Shown: in pieces, positions 12,430 to 22,697 of the stretch
How the letters are laid out: each line of letters opens with the position of its first letter
Position numbering within the stretch: the stretch's first letter is position 1
Source: Rhodobiaceae bacterium
GTDB taxonomy: Bacteria > Pseudomonadota > Alphaproteobacteria > Rhizobiales > JAKPQE01
Length of the DNA stretch: 64,000 nucleotides
Assembly: GCA_028278505.1 (NCBI GenBank)
Contig: JANQEG010000062.1
Span: forward strand, 1-64,000
Direction: 5' to 3'
Program-made: the position numbers and the translations under genes
Notes under the pieces: generated by a model
Databases searched by the model: none
Seen by the model: the letters and a program-made list of their open reading frames with translations, nothing else
Told to the model about the DNA's origin: nothing

Positions 12430-13278
12430 GTGGATTTGGGGTTTTCCGAAACGGCCGTGCGGCTTGCCGCCTTTATCGGCGTGTTCGCGGTGATGGCGTC
12501 GTTAGAAATGCGGGCGCCCCGCCGCCCCCGCCGCTTCGGCCGTGAACGCCGCTGGCCGACCAATCTCGGCATCGTCGTCCTCGACAGCCTGTTCGTGCGC
12601 CTCGTGTTTCCGATCGTCGCCGTCGGCGCGGCAATCGATGCCGAGGCCCGCAATGTCGGCCTGTTTGCGCTGACCGAACTGCCGCGCTGGCTGGAGGGGT
12701 TGATCGCGGTCGTCGTCCTCGATCTGGCGATCTACGCCCAGCACGTGGTGTTCCACAAGGTTCCGGTGCTGTGGCGGCTGCACCTGGTCCACCACGCCGA
12801 TCCGGATTTCGACGTCTCGACGGCGCTGCGCTTTCACCCGATCGAAATCGGGCTTTCCATGGTCTTCAAGATCGTCCTCGTCTACGCGCTCGGCGCGCCG
12901 GTGCTCGCCGTCTTCATCTTCGAAGTGGTGCTGAACGCCATGGCGATGTTCAATCACGCCAATGTCTTCCTGCCGCTGAAGCTCGACGGCGTGCTGCGCC
13001 GCTTGGTGGTGACGCCGGACATGCACCGCGTCCACCATTCGACGATCCCGGTCGAGACCGATTCCAATTACGGCTTCAATTTGTCGCTCTGGGACCGGCT
13101 GTTCGGCACCTATCGGGCGGCGCCGCGCGGCGGCCACGCCGAGATGGCGATCGGGCTCCTCGATTATCCGGGCACCGCGCCGACCCGGCTCGACTGGGCG
13201 CTGCTCGTGCCGTTCCGGCTGAAGACCGGACGCGCCCCGGCACCACAAAGGGTTGGCGGCCCGCCGAAGCGACGATAG
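12430..13278 (+). CDS. Sterol desaturase / fatty acid hydroxylase family protein
   Basis: 282 aa; His-box motifs [41 protein letters not shown]. Confidence 0.9.
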   Translation: MDLGFSETAVRLAAFIGVFAVMASLEMRAPRRPRRFGRERRWPTNLGIVVLDSLFVRLVFPIVAVGAAIDAEARNVGLFALTELPRWLEGLIAVVVLDLAIYAQHVVFHKVPVLWRLHLVHHADPDFDVSTALRFHPIEIGLSMVFKIVLVYALGAPVLAVFIFEVVLNAMAMFNHANVFLPLKLDGVLRRLVVTPDMHRVHHSTIPVETDSNYGFNLSLWDRLFGTYRAAPRGGHAEMAIGLLDYPGTAPTRLDWALLVPFRLKTGRAPAPQRVGGPPKRR

Positions 13279-13282
13279 GACC

Positions 13283-13579
13283 TTATTCCTCGCCGAAGCG
13301 GCCGGAGACCAGCGCATCGAGCGAATCGAGCGCATCCGCCGCCTGCGGGCCGCTGGCGCTGACCTCGATCGAGCAGCCGCACATGGCGGCCAGCATCAGC
13401 AGCCCCATGATCGAATTTCCGCCGACGGTGATGTTGTCCTTGGTCACCGCGATGTCGGCGTCGAAGGTCTCGACGCATTGCACGAATTTGCGGGCGGCGC
13501 GGGCGTGCAGGCCGCGCTTGTTGGTGATCTGCAGTTCCCGGGAAAGCGCGTCGCCGGGGGGTTGCCCGAACGCCTTCAT
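13283..13579 (-). CDS. ptsH: HPr family phosphocarrier protein
   Basis: 98 aa; ITNKRGLHARAARKFVQ (His-active site), GNSIMGLLMLAA. Confidence 0.9.
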   Translation of the reverse strand: MKAFGQPPGDALSRELQITNKRGLHARAARKFVQCVETFDADIAVTKDNITVGGNSIMGLLMLAAMCGCSIEVSASGPQAADALDSLDALVSGRFGEE

Positions 13580-13980
13580 TTACCGGTCAGGACCTGGCTG
13601 GCCACAGTGATGTATTTGCGCCCGGCATCGCGCGCCTCGACCACGGCGCCGGCGATATCCTTCTCGCCGCGCAGGCTCGCCAGCTTGATCAGCATGGGGA
13701 GATTGACGCCGGCGACCACCTCGACCCGGCCCGCATCCATCACCGATATGGCGAGGTTTGACGGGGTGCCGCCGAACATGTCGGTGAGAACGACGACGCC
13801 GTCGCCATGGTCGACGGTCTCGACTGCGGCGACGATATCCTCGCGCCGCTGCTCCATATCGTCCTCCGGGCCGATCGACACGGTTTCGATCGCCTCCTGC
13901 GGCCCCACCACGTGTTCGAGCGCCGCGAGGAATTCGGCGGCAAGGCTACCATGGCTGACGAGCACCAGGCCGATCATCAT
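13576..13980 (-). CDS. PTS mannose-type EIIA component
   Basis: 134 aa; IGLVLVSHGSLAAEFLAALEHVVG, VVLTDMFGGTPSNLA; overlaps HPr gene. Confidence 0.9.
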   Translation of the reverse strand: MMIGLVLVSHGSLAAEFLAALEHVVGPQEAIETVSIGPEDDMEQRREDIVAAVETVDHGDGVVVLTDMFGGTPSNLAISVMDAGRVEVVAGVNLPMLIKLASLRGEKDIAGAVVEARDAGRKYITVASQVLTGK

Positions 13981-14016
13981 CTTGTCCGTTGTCGTCGTCG
14001 CGGCCGTCGGCCGATG

Positions 14017-14532
14017 TCACCGGCCGCTGGGGCCTATACTTTCGAGGTCGCCATCCCGGTGCAAGCGCAAATCATCCCGCAAGCCCCGGCCATCGTCATG
14101 CTGCAGCGCAAAAAGGGCGATGTCAACGCGGTGCAGCTTTTCCGGGTCACCGACGCCAACCGTCACCCGCGGCAGCACGATCCCGGCGATCGCCGCCGTC
14201 GCCGCTTCGTCCCCGGCGAGCGCGTCGACGAGGTCGATCACCAGGCCGATTCGGGCGAGCCCCTCATGCGGGCAGGATACGATGCCGCAGCCGCGCACCT
14301 CGATCAGCCCGGCAATGGTCTCCGGGGTCCGGGCGATCAGCGCGCCGCCAGCCGCGGTGACGAACACCTGGTCGTCGGCGGCGAGGCGGACGAGCCGCCC
14401 GTCTCGGTCTCCTCGCCGGATCAGCGCCAGCGCCAGCGACGACTTGCCGCTGCCGGCCGCACCGCGGATCAGCACCGCCTTACGCCCGACGAGCACGGCG
14501 GTTGCGTGGATATTCTGCCAATCCAGCGTCAT
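14017..14532 (-). CDS. hprK: HPr kinase/phosphorylase (short alphaproteobacterial form)
   Basis: 171 aa; ATAVLVGRKAVLIRGAAGSGKSSLALALIRRG (Walker A), LIEVRGCGIV. Confidence 0.9.
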   Translation of the reverse strand: MTLDWQNIHATAVLVGRKAVLIRGAAGSGKSSLALALIRRGDRDGRLVRLAADDQVFVTAAGGALIARTPETIAGLIEVRGCGIVSCPHEGLARIGLVIDLVDALAGDEAATAAIAGIVLPRVTVGVGDPEKLHRVDIALFALQHDDGRGLRDDLRLHRDGDLESIGPSGR

Positions 14533-16325
14533 TCGGCCGGCAGCCGGATGCGGAACCGGGCGCCGGCTATGCGCGGCGGCGCCCCCGCTTCTTCGGGATC
14601 GGGTTCGACGCGGTTTTCCGCAGTGATGCGGCCGCCATGGGCCTCGATGATCTGCTTGGAGATCGACAGGCCGAGACCGGAATTGTTGCCGAAGCCCTCC
14701 CGGTCCGGGCGATCGGTGTAGAACCGGTCGAAGATCCGTTCGATCCGCTCGGCGCGGATGCCCGGCCCGTCATCGTCGACGAGGATCTCGATCTCATTGC
14801 CGACATGGCGGGCCGAGATGCGGACGACGCTGCCGGGCGGCGAAAACGACCGGCCGTTGTCGATGAGGTTGGTGATGACCTGGGCGATGCGGCTGTCATG
14901 TCCGGTGATCATGTAGCGCTTGCGCGACCCGGAGGCCGGCGCGATTTCGAGCTCGACGCTGCGGTCGCCGCCGCGCGACACGTCATTGGCGATCATCGCC
15001 ACGCCGGTCAGCAGCTTGGCGATGTCGACGGGCTTGGCGTCTTCGCGGGCCAGTTCCGCATCGAGCCGCGAGGCGTCGGAAATGTCGCTGATCAGCCGGT
15101 CGAGCCGGCGCACGTCGTGCTGGATGATATCGATCAGCCGGCGATGGGCGCTTTCCGACTTCGCCAGCGGCAGCGTTTCGACGGCGCTGCGCAGCGAGGT
15201 CAGCGGGTTCTTCAGTTCATGGGCGACGTCGGCGGCGAAGCTCTCGATCGCCTCGATGCGCCGGTAGAGCGCGCTGGTCATGTCGCGGAGCGCCTGCGAC
15301 AGATGCCCGATCTCGTCCGGCCGCTGGCCGAAATCCGGGATTTCCGCCCGCGCCCGGACCGAGCGGCGGACCCGTTCGGCGGCGGCAGCAAGGCGCCGCA
15401 CCGGGCCGGCAATCGTGCTGGCCAAAAGGATCGACAAGACGAGCGTGACCGCGACCGCGACCATGAACACGCGCAAAATGTCGGCGCGTTCTTCGGCGAT
15501 GATCGCATCGATGTCGCCGCCCTGGGTCGATAAGAGCAGCGCGCCGACGATCGCCCGGAACCGCTGGATCGGCACGGCGACGCTGACGATCAGCTCGCCC
15601 TTGTCGTTGACCCGGACGATCGATTTGGCCTCGCCGTCGAGCGCCTCGACCACTTCGGGGTAGCCACGGCCGTTGGCGCCGCCGAGCTCCCGGTAGAGCG
15701 GCATGTCGCTGCGCCGCAGCCAGAGCTGCAGCATCTGCCAGCCGCGCTCCCAGATCGTCGGTCCCGGCGCGTCCGGCGGCGGCAGGTCGAAACGCAGGAT
15801 CTGGCCGCGCGAATAGAGATGGCGGGAATCGACGATCAGCACGCCCTCGCGGTCATAGAGCCGGGCGCGGGTCTTGGTCGGCGAGATCAGCCGCCGCAGG
15901 ATACGCGCCACCCGTTCCGGATTGATCGGGAAATCCAGCGATTGCAGCTGCTCCTCGAACGGCGCGATGCTCTCGCCGGCCTCCATTTCCAGGAGCCGGC
16001 CCGGATCGATGGTGATCACGTCGGTTTCCACCGTCGCCGAGGCGGCGATCGCGCCGGCGATGATTTCGCCCTGGGTCATCAGGCTTTCGACCCGGGCATC
16101 GATCAGCCCGGCGCGGAACTGGTTGAGATAGAGGATGCCGGACAAAAGCACGACCAGCGCGGCGAGGTTGAGGACGATGATCCGCCGGGTCAGGCTGGAA
16201 AAGATGTAGACGGCAAAGAAGCGGCGGACCCGCCCGGTGAAGCGCCATATCGCGCGAGAGACCGAACGCCGGCGCGTCGGCGCCTCCGATCGGCTGGCAT
16301 TCTCCGGGCGGGTTTCGGCGACCAT
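14529..16325 (-). CDS. ChvG/ExoS-type stimulus-sensing sensor histidine kinase
   Basis: 598 aa; two TM segments, HAMP, SFAADVAHELKNPLTSLRSAVETL H-box, HATPase; 4-bp overlap with hprK. Confidence 0.88.
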   Translation of the reverse strand: MVAETRPENASRSEAPTRRRSVSRAIWRFTGRVRRFFAVYIFSSLTRRIIVLNLAALVVLLSGILYLNQFRAGLIDARVESLMTQGEIIAGAIAASATVETDVITIDPGRLLEMEAGESIAPFEEQLQSLDFPINPERVARILRRLISPTKTRARLYDREGVLIVDSRHLYSRGQILRFDLPPPDAPGPTIWERGWQMLQLWLRRSDMPLYRELGGANGRGYPEVVEALDGEAKSIVRVNDKGELIVSVAVPIQRFRAIVGALLLSTQGGDIDAIIAEERADILRVFMVAVAVTLVLSILLASTIAGPVRRLAAAAERVRRSVRARAEIPDFGQRPDEIGHLSQALRDMTSALYRRIEAIESFAADVAHELKNPLTSLRSAVETLPLAKSESAHRRLIDIIQHDVRRLDRLISDISDASRLDAELAREDAKPVDIAKLLTGVAMIANDVSRGGDRSVELEIAPASGSRKRYMITGHDSRIAQVITNLIDNGRSFSPPGSVVRISARHVGNEIEILVDDDGPGIRAERIERIFDRFYTDRPDREGFGNNSGLGLSISKQIIEAHGGRITAENRVEPDPEEAGAPPRIAGARFRIRLPAE

Positions 16326-16459
16326 TGGCTTCGTTCAGTCAGCCCTCATTGTCCGGTGATCTCACGGGCGCTGCCGCGGCGTTATACCAACCGTCGTGGG
16401 ATTTGACCCCTCTGACCGGGATGATTTTCCGTCGTGGCACGAAGCGTCCAAGCGCAGTG

Positions 16460-16680
16460 ATGCCCGCAAACCAGATATATCCGGTTTGCTCTTCTCATAT
16501 GAACGAGCAACGGCGATATATCGCCGTTGCGGGCATCATAAGCGAGGCGCGACAAAACCACGACGGAAAAGCACCCGGCCGCCTGAAACCGGATGTTTCC
16601 GGTTTCAGCCCTTTCAATGCCCAAGTCGGGAACACCCGACTTGGGTGGTGGGCCAAACCTGTCCCCGACCCCGGATCGGG
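16460..16680. repeat. Cluster of perfect hairpins/palindromes upstream of chvG-like gene
   Basis: 24-bp palindrome GCAACGGCGATATATCGCCGTTGC (16507-16530); CTGAAACCGGA-4-TCCGGTTTCAG (16583-16608); CCCAAGTCGGG-4-CCCGACTTGGG (16620-16645); outer ATGCCCGCAA/TTGCGGGCAT (16460-16469/16527-16536). Confidence 0.85.
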
Positions 16681-16723
16681 GATCGCTCCATCGGGTGCGT
16701 TAGGCGATGGACCAAAGAAGGAC

Positions 16724-16825
16724 GTCATCGCGAGGCCACGAAGTGGCCGTGGCGGTCCAGTCTGCAGATGAAGGAGGGTTCGGCCCTGGATTGCTTCCCC
16801 CGGCTTCCGCCGGGGTCGCAATGAC
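16724..16825. repeat. Palindromic intergenic repeat family A (diverged copy)
   Basis: GTCATCGCGA...TCGCAATGAC, internal GGATTGC. Confidence 0.7.
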
Positions 16826-16856
16826 GGGGATGGTCTTGGCGGTGGTGTCGTGTGGC

Positions 16857-17168
16857 CTATTCTTCGGCGCGACCGTGTCCGCACAACGCCTCGGCGATTT
16901 CGCGCCATTCGTCGTCGGTTGAACTTTTTGCGTGCGGCCGGCCGGCGCGGCGGTACCAGTAGCCGGCGTTCCATTCGTCGCCCTCGATGCGGTGGAGGAG
17001 GGCGTGCACCCAGGCGGCGTCGTGGCCGTCATCGTCCTGGGCGATACGGTGCGCCCGGTCCCAGTCGTTGCGGGCGAGATACCAGAGCGCTTCCAATGCC
17101 GGCGACAGCCCGGCCGGGGGTGCTGCGTCGTCAAGGCTCGACAGGAAGCGTTCCCTATCCGGCGTCAT
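16857..17168 (-). CDS. Small conserved hypothetical protein
   Basis: 103 aa; ALEALWYLARNDWDRAHRIAQDDDGHDAAWVHALLHRIEGDEWNAGYWYRRAGRP, soluble, low-complexity-free. Confidence 0.7.
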   Translation of the reverse strand: MTPDRERFLSSLDDAAPPAGLSPALEALWYLARNDWDRAHRIAQDDDGHDAAWVHALLHRIEGDEWNAGYWYRRAGRPHAKSSTDDEWREIAEALCGHGRAEE

Positions 17169-17330
17169 ATTATATATATCTCATATACAGTTAGGGTTTC
17201 GGACACTGCCGCTATCGACGTTTGGCGGTTTTGACGCACTGCAAAAACCGCGCTAGAACCGGATTGCCTTTCCGGCGCGCGGCGATAGCTTACCTTATGT
17301 CGCTGCAGTACAGCAAAGGGCTCCAATGCC

Positions 17331-17732
17331 ATGTCCAAGGTCGACCCGAAAGCCGATCGGCCGCTTTCCCCCCACCTGCAGATTTATAAGCCGGCGCTGA
17401 CCATGGTGATGTCGGCGTTTCATCGCATCACCGGCGCGGCGCTCTATTTCGGCACCATTCTGCTCGCCTGGTGGCTGATGGCGGCTGCCGCCGGCCCGGA
17501 CTATTTCGAGTTCACGCAGGAACTTTTCGGCTCGTTCATCGGCCGGCTGGTGCTGCTCGGCTACACCTGGGCGCTGATGCACCACCTGCTCGGCGGCATT
17601 CGCCATTTCATCTGGGATACGGGCATCGGCTTCGAGCCGGCGACGCGAATTTGGCTCGCCCGCGCCACCATCGCCGGATCGGTGTCGCTGACCCTTGTCA
17701 TCTGGCTGATCGGCTACGCGTTCAGGGTGTGA
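17331..17732 (+). CDS. sdhC: Succinate dehydrogenase cytochrome b556 subunit
   Basis: 133 aa; [43 protein letters not shown]. Confidence 0.95.
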   Translation: MSKVDPKADRPLSPHLQIYKPALTMVMSAFHRITGAALYFGTILLAWWLMAAAAGPDYFEFTQELFGSFIGRLVLLGYTWALMHHLLGGIRHFIWDTGIGFEPATRIWLARATIAGSVSLTLVIWLIGYAFRV

Positions 17733-17745
17733 GGAGGCGCTTGCG

Positions 17746-18126
17746 ATGACGATGAAGACTCCGCTTCGCGAGGTTCGCGGCCTCGGCACGGCCAAGGACG
17801 GCACCGAGCATTTCTGGACCCAGCGGATCACCGCATTCGCGCTGGTGCCGCTGACGCTGCTGTTCATCTTCCTCATTGTCCAGCTGACGCTTGCGCCGCG
17901 GGCCGATGTGATCCGGACGCTCGGCGCGCCGCTGCCGGCGATCCTGATCCTCTCTTATGTGCTCGTCGGCGCCTATCACATGAAACTCGGCATGCAGGTC
18001 ATCATCGAGGACTACGTCCACTCGGGCGCGGCAAAGGTGCTCTTGCTTGCCGCCAATATCTTCTTCTCCGGCTTCATCGGCATGGCCTCGGTCTTCGCCG
18101 TCCTGAAGCTCGCCTTTGGAGCATGA
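17746..18126 (+). CDS. sdhD: Succinate dehydrogenase membrane anchor subunit
   Basis: 126 aa; [35 protein letters not shown]. Confidence 0.95.
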   Translation: MTMKTPLREVRGLGTAKDGTEHFWTQRITAFALVPLTLLFIFLIVQLTLAPRADVIRTLGAPLPAILILSYVLVGAYHMKLGMQVIIEDYVHSGAAKVLLLAANIFFSGFIGMASVFAVLKLAFGA

Positions 18127-18130
18127 TGTG

Positions 18131-19960
18131 ATGAGTCCGATCACCGGCAATGGCGCTCCCAACTACCAGCGCGGCGCCTTCGAGATCGTCGAGCACACCT
18201 TCGACGTCGTGATCGTCGGCGCCGGCGGTGCCGGGCTCAGGGCGACGCTCGGCGCCGCCGAGGCCGGGCTCAAGACCGCCTGCATCACCAAGGTGTTTCC
18301 GACCCGCTCGCACACGGTCGCAGCCCAGGGCGGGATCGCCGCCTCGCTCGGCAATATGGGACCGGACGACTGGCGCTGGCATATGTACGACACGGTCAAG
18401 GGCTCCGACTGGCTCGGCGACCAGGACGCGATCGAATATCTGTGCCGCGAGGCGCCGGCCGCGGTCTACGAGCTCGACCATTACGGGGTGCCGTTCTCGC
18501 GCACCGGCGACGGGCGCATCTATCAACGTCCGTTCGGCGGCCATATGCAGAATTTCGGCGACGGCCCGCCGGTGCAGCGCACCTGCGCCGCCGCCGACCG
18601 CACCGGCCACGCCATACTGCACACGCTCTACGGTCAGTCGCTCAACCATTCGGCCGAGTTCTTCATCGAATATTTCGCCATCGACCTGATCATGGACGAC
18701 GGCGCCTGCCGCGGCGTCATCGCCATGTGCATGGAAGACGGTTTGATCCACCGCTTCCGCGCCCACAAGACGGTGCTGGCGACCGGCGGTTACGGCCGCG
18801 CCTATTTCTCCTGTACCTCGGCCCACACCTGCACCGGCGACGGCAACGCCATGGTGCTGCGCGCCGGCCTGCCGCTGCAGGATATGGAGTTCGTCCAGTT
18901 CCACCCGACCGGGATCTACGGCGCCGGGGTGCTGATCACCGAAGGCGCCCGCGGCGAGGGCGGATACATCACCAATTCCGAAGGCGAGCGCTTCATGGAG
19001 CGCTATGCGCCGTCGGCCAAGGACCTGGCCTCGCGCGACGTCGTTTCCCGCTCCATGACGATCGAGATCCGCGAAGGCCGCGGCGTCGGCAAGAACGGCG
19101 ATCACATCTATCTGCATCTGGAGCATCTCGACCCGATGGTGCTCGCCGAGCGCCTGCCCGGCATCACCGAATCGGCGAAGGTCTTCGCCGGCGTCGACCT
19201 CACCCGGGAGCCGATACCGGTGCTGCCGACGGTGCACTACAATATGGGCGGCATCCCGACCAATTATCACGGTGAAGTGGTGACGATCGGGGAGGGCGAC
19301 CCGGACGCGATCGTGCCCGGGCTGATGGCGGTCGGCGAGGCGGCGTGCGCCTCGGTGCACGGGGCCAACCGGCTCGGGTCGAATTCGCTGATCGACCTTG
19401 TCGTGTTCGGCCGCGCCGCCGGCCTGCGCTGCGCCGACACCATCAAGCCCGGCGAGAAGCACCGGGATCTGCCCAAAAATGCCGGCGATGAAGCGCTCGA
19501 CCGGGTCGACCGCCTGCGCAACGCCAATGGCGGCACGCCGACGGCGCAATTGCGGCTCGCCATGCAAAGAGCGATGCAGTCGAACTGCGCCGTGTTCCGC
19601 ACCGGCGAAGTGATGGCCGAAGGCAAGGCGCTGATCGAAGAGGTCTGGGCGGCGCGCGACGACATCAAGGTCGTCGACAAATCGCTCGTTTGGAACACCG
19701 ACCTGATCGAGACGCTCGAATTCGACAATCTCATCACCCAGTCGGCGGTCACCGTGGAGGGGGCGCTCAACCGCACCGAAAGCCGCGGCGCGCACGCCCG
19801 CGAGGATTTCAAGGAGCGCGACGACAGGAACTGGATGAAGCACACACTCGCCTGGATCGATGACGTTCGCCGCGAGGTCCGGCTCGATTACCGGCCGGTG
19901 CATTCCTATACGATGTCCAACGACATCGCCTATATCGAGCCGAAAGCGCGGGTGTATTGA
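18131..19960 (+). CDS. sdhA: Succinate dehydrogenase flavoprotein subunit
   Basis: [43 protein letters not shown]; start ATG at 18131 just after sdhD stop. Confidence 0.97.
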   Translation: MSPITGNGAPNYQRGAFEIVEHTFDVVIVGAGGAGLRATLGAAEAGLKTACITKVFPTRSHTVAAQGGIAASLGNMGPDDWRWHMYDTVKGSDWLGDQDAIEYLCREAPAAVYELDHYGVPFSRTGDGRIYQRPFGGHMQNFGDGPPVQRTCAAADRTGHAILHTLYGQSLNHSAEFFIEYFAIDLIMDDGACRGVIAMCMEDGLIHRFRAHKTVLATGGYGRAYFSCTSAHTCTGDGNAMVLRAGLPLQDMEFVQFHPTGIYGAGVLITEGARGEGGYITNSEGERFMERYAPSAKDLASRDVVSRSMTIEIREGRGVGKNGDHIYLHLEHLDPMVLAERLPGITESAKVFAGVDLTREPIPVLPTVHYNMGGIPTNYHGEVVTIGEGDPDAIVPGLMAVGEAACASVHGANRLGSNSLIDLVVFGRAAGLRCADTIKPGEKHRDLPKNAGDEALDRVDRLRNANGGTPTAQLRLAMQRAMQSNCAVFRTGEVMAEGKALIEEVWAARDDIKVVDKSLVWNTDLIETLEFDNLITQSAVTVEGALNRTESRGAHAREDFKERDDRNWMKHTLAWIDDVRREVRLDYRPVHSYTMSNDIAYIEPKARVY

Positions 19961-19972
19961 GGATCTGAACGC

Positions 19973-20752
19973 ATGGTCCAATTCAGTCTTCCGAAGAATT
20001 CACGCCTGGTCGAGGGCAAGACCTGGCCGAAACCGGACGGGGCGACGAACTTACGCGAATTCCGGGTCTATCGCTGGAATCCGGATGACGGCAAGAATCC
20101 GCGCCTCGACACCTATTTCGTCGATCTCGACGATTGCGGGCCGATGGTTCTCGACGGGCTTTTATGGATCAAGAACACCATCGATCCGACGCTGACCCTG
20201 CGCCGCTCCTGCCGCGAAGGGGTGTGCGGCTCGTGTTCGATGAACATTGACGGCCTCAACACCCTCGCCTGCACCAAGGGCATGGAGGACATCAAAGGGC
20301 CGATCAAGATCTACCCGCTGCCGCACATGCCGGTGGTCAAGGATCTCGTCCCCGACCTCACCAATTTCTATGCCCAGCACCGCTCGATCGAGCCGTGGCT
20401 GCAGACGACGACGCCGACGCCGCAGAAGGAATGGCGCCAGAGCTACGAAGACCGCGCCAAGCTGGACGGCCTTTACGAATGCATATTGTGTGCCTCGTGC
20501 TCGGCCTCGTGCCCGAGCTATTGGTGGAATGCGGACCGCTATCTCGGCCCGGCCGTGCTGTTGCAGGCCTATCGCTGGCTCGTCGACAGCCGCGACGAGG
20601 CGACCGGCGACCGGCTCGATGCGCTCGAGGACCCGTTCCGGCTCTATCGCTGCCACACGATCATGAACTGCGCCAATACCTGTCCGAAAAACCTCAATCC
20701 GGCCAAGGCGATCGTCGAAATCAAGAAGATGTTGGTGGAGCGCCGGATTTAG
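19973..20752 (+). CDS. sdhB: Succinate dehydrogenase iron-sulfur subunit
   Basis: 259 aa; [62 protein letters not shown]. Confidence 0.97.
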   Translation: MVQFSLPKNSRLVEGKTWPKPDGATNLREFRVYRWNPDDGKNPRLDTYFVDLDDCGPMVLDGLLWIKNTIDPTLTLRRSCREGVCGSCSMNIDGLNTLACTKGMEDIKGPIKIYPLPHMPVVKDLVPDLTNFYAQHRSIEPWLQTTTPTPQKEWRQSYEDRAKLDGLYECILCASCSASCPSYWWNADRYLGPAVLLQAYRWLVDSRDEATGDRLDALEDPFRLYRCHTIMNCANTCPKNLNPAKAIVEIKKMLVERRI

Positions 20753-20754
20753 GA

Positions 20755-20810
20755 CGTGTTCGGAAAGGTGTGAACCGGGATGGGAACCGGCTTTTTGGAT
20801 AAGAACACGC
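20755..20810. repeat. Palindromic repeat family B copy (CGTGTTC...GGGAACCGG...GGATAAGAACACG)
   Basis: gatgggaaccggctttttggataagaacacgc matches reverse complement of the 28.2-kb element ggtgggaaccggttttcggataagaatacgc. Confidence 0.7.
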
Positions 20811-20871
20811 ACCATACCGAGCGGAATTGACCGCGACTCATGATCGGGCACACGAAGGGTCATTGTCGTTT

Positions 20872-20954
20872 GTCATTGCGAACGGAGCGAAGCAATCCAG
20901 GGCGGCAAACTCGACACAGGATTGCCGCGCCGGCTGACGCCGGCTCGCAATGAC
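20872..20954. repeat. Palindromic intergenic repeat family A
   Basis: GTCATTGCGA...GCAATCC...GGATTGC...TCGCAATGAC. Confidence 0.85.
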
Positions 20955-21023
20955 GGTGGCGAGATCGTCAGCAATGGCATCGGTCCGGTTTGGGTTTTTG
21001 GATGGTTTCCACACCTCCGCGTC

Positions 21024-21051
21024 GTCATTGCCCGCTTCATGCGGGCAATCC
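21024..21051. repeat. Half/solo stem of repeat family A
   Basis: GTCATTGCCCGCTTCATGCGGGCAATCC. Confidence 0.6.
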
Positions 21052-21121
21052 AATGGCCGTCCGGCACTCAGAAGCGTCTGAATATCTCCACGACCGTATT
21101 GGCAAGCCGACGGGCCAAAGG

Positions 21122-21144
21122 ACCGCCCGGACAAACCGGGCGGT
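21122..21144. terminator. Strong GC hairpin, possible bidirectional terminator or repeat stem
   Basis: ACCGCCCGG-acaaa-CCGGGCGGT; perfect 9-bp stem, no T-run. Confidence 0.4.
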
Positions 21145-21391
21145 GACGAGGGAGGGGCTGGGTGGTGACGTCCAGACGAGAGGCTGGCTACTTGTCCAAG
21201 GCCCCTTTCAATCGAAAAAATGCCATCACTACAATAGGCTATGGCGACCTGGACCTACAGGACGGCATTAGGGCAAGCCCGGCAATGACAGTGGAGAATT
21301 TTCCCCCAGCCGGAAACTTCTCACCTTTCCCGCGCAAGCGAGTCCATTTTGGCATTGGTGGCAGGCGACTTTATTCGCGACTAGGCTTTTT

Positions 21392-21438
21392 GGATTCCCG
21401 CTTTCGCGGGAAGGACGACCGCCTTCGCGGGAATGACG
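21392..21438. repeat. ATTCCCGC(N)GCGGGAA-type intergenic repeat pair
   Basis: ggattcccgctttcgcgggaaggacgaccgccttcgcgggaatgacg. Confidence 0.7.
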
Positions 21439-21695
21439 AACGGAGGAGGGGCAGCGCACCCTCGAAAACCGCTTAATCGCACAGCACGGACATGAAGGCC
21501 GCCAGACGACGGCAGGACGCGGTTTCTGGATCGCAATGTCGCAGACGCCCTTAATTCCGGCATAATTATCGTTTCCTTGTCCCGAAATCCGAACTAGTTT
21601 CGATCGCAATTCCGCCGCAGCAATCGGCCGCCGGGCCACGAGACGACGAAATGCGGCGCCGTGGCCCGATGCCCCTTTCGCGCAATGGAGGACCG

Positions 21696-22682
21696 ATGAG
21701 CGAGACGACGACCGAATTCACCGACTTGCCGGACATGAAGATCTCCGTCCGCCAGGTGTTCGGAATCGACAGCGACATCGAATGCCCGGCCTATTCGGAG
21801 CCCGACGAGCACGTGCCCGATCTCGATCCGGACTATCTGTTCGACCACGACACCACGCTGGCCATCCTCGCCGGCTTCTCCAAGAACCGCCGGGTGCTGA
21901 TCCAGGGCTATCACGGCACCGGCAAGTCGACCCATATCGAGCAGGTCGCCGCGCGCCTCAACTGGCCGTGCGTGCGCATCAATCTCGACAGCCACATCTC
22001 CCGCATCGACCTGATCGGCAAGGACGCGATCGTCATCCGCGACGGCCAGCAGGTCACCGAGTTCCGCGACGGCATCCTGCCCTGGGCGCTGAAGACCAAC
22101 ACAGCGCTCGTCTTCGACGAATACGACGCCGGCCGGCCCGACGTCATGTTCGTCATCCAGCGCGTGCTCGAAGTGTCCGGCCGGCTGACGCTGCTCGACC
22201 AGAACAAGGTGATCCGGCCGCATCCGGGGTTCCGGCTTTTTGCCACCACCAATACGATCGGCCTCGGCGACACCTCCGGCCTCTATCACGGCACCCAGCA
22301 GATCAATCAGGGCCAGATGGACCGCTGGTCGATCGTCACCACCCTCAACTATCTGCCGCACGATGCCGAAGTGGAGATCATCCTCGCCAAGGCCAAGCAC
22401 TACCGCGGCGACGAGGGCCGCGATATCGTCAACAAGATGGTGCGGGTCGCCGATTTGACCCGCAACGCCTTCATCAACGGCGATCTGTCGACGGTGATGA
22501 GCCCGCGCACGGTGATCACCTGGGCCGAGAACGCCGACATCTTCGACGATGTCGGTTTCGCCTTCCGCGTCACCTTCTTGAACAAGTGCGACGAGTTGGA
22601 GCGGCCGCTGGTGGCCGAGTTCTATCAGCGCAGCTTCAACAAGGACCTGCCGGAATCGGCGGTCAACGTCGCCCTGTCGTGA
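21696..22682 (+). CDS. cobS: Cobaltochelatase subunit CobS (AAA+ ATPase)
   Basis: [68 protein letters not shown]; start at 21696. Confidence 0.95.
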   Translation: MSETTTEFTDLPDMKISVRQVFGIDSDIECPAYSEPDEHVPDLDPDYLFDHDTTLAILAGFSKNRRVLIQGYHGTGKSTHIEQVAARLNWPCVRINLDSHISRIDLIGKDAIVIRDGQQVTEFRDGILPWALKTNTALVFDEYDAGRPDVMFVIQRVLEVSGRLTLLDQNKVIRPHPGFRLFATTNTIGLGDTSGLYHGTQQINQGQMDRWSIVTTLNYLPHDAEVEIILAKAKHYRGDEGRDIVNKMVRVADLTRNAFINGDLSTVMSPRTVITWAENADIFDDVGFAFRVTFLNKCDELERPLVAEFYQRSFNKDLPESAVNVALS

Positions 22683-22697
22683 TCTGCCGCGCCGCTG

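Noticed and set aside
18074-19981. 635-aa minus-strand ORF opposite sdhA
   Set aside because: High-GC antisense artefact; sdhA on plus strand is certain
20753-21650. Possible CRISPR array
   Set aside because: Repeats are palindromic interspersed elements of several families without regular spacing or identical direct repeats; no cas genes in window
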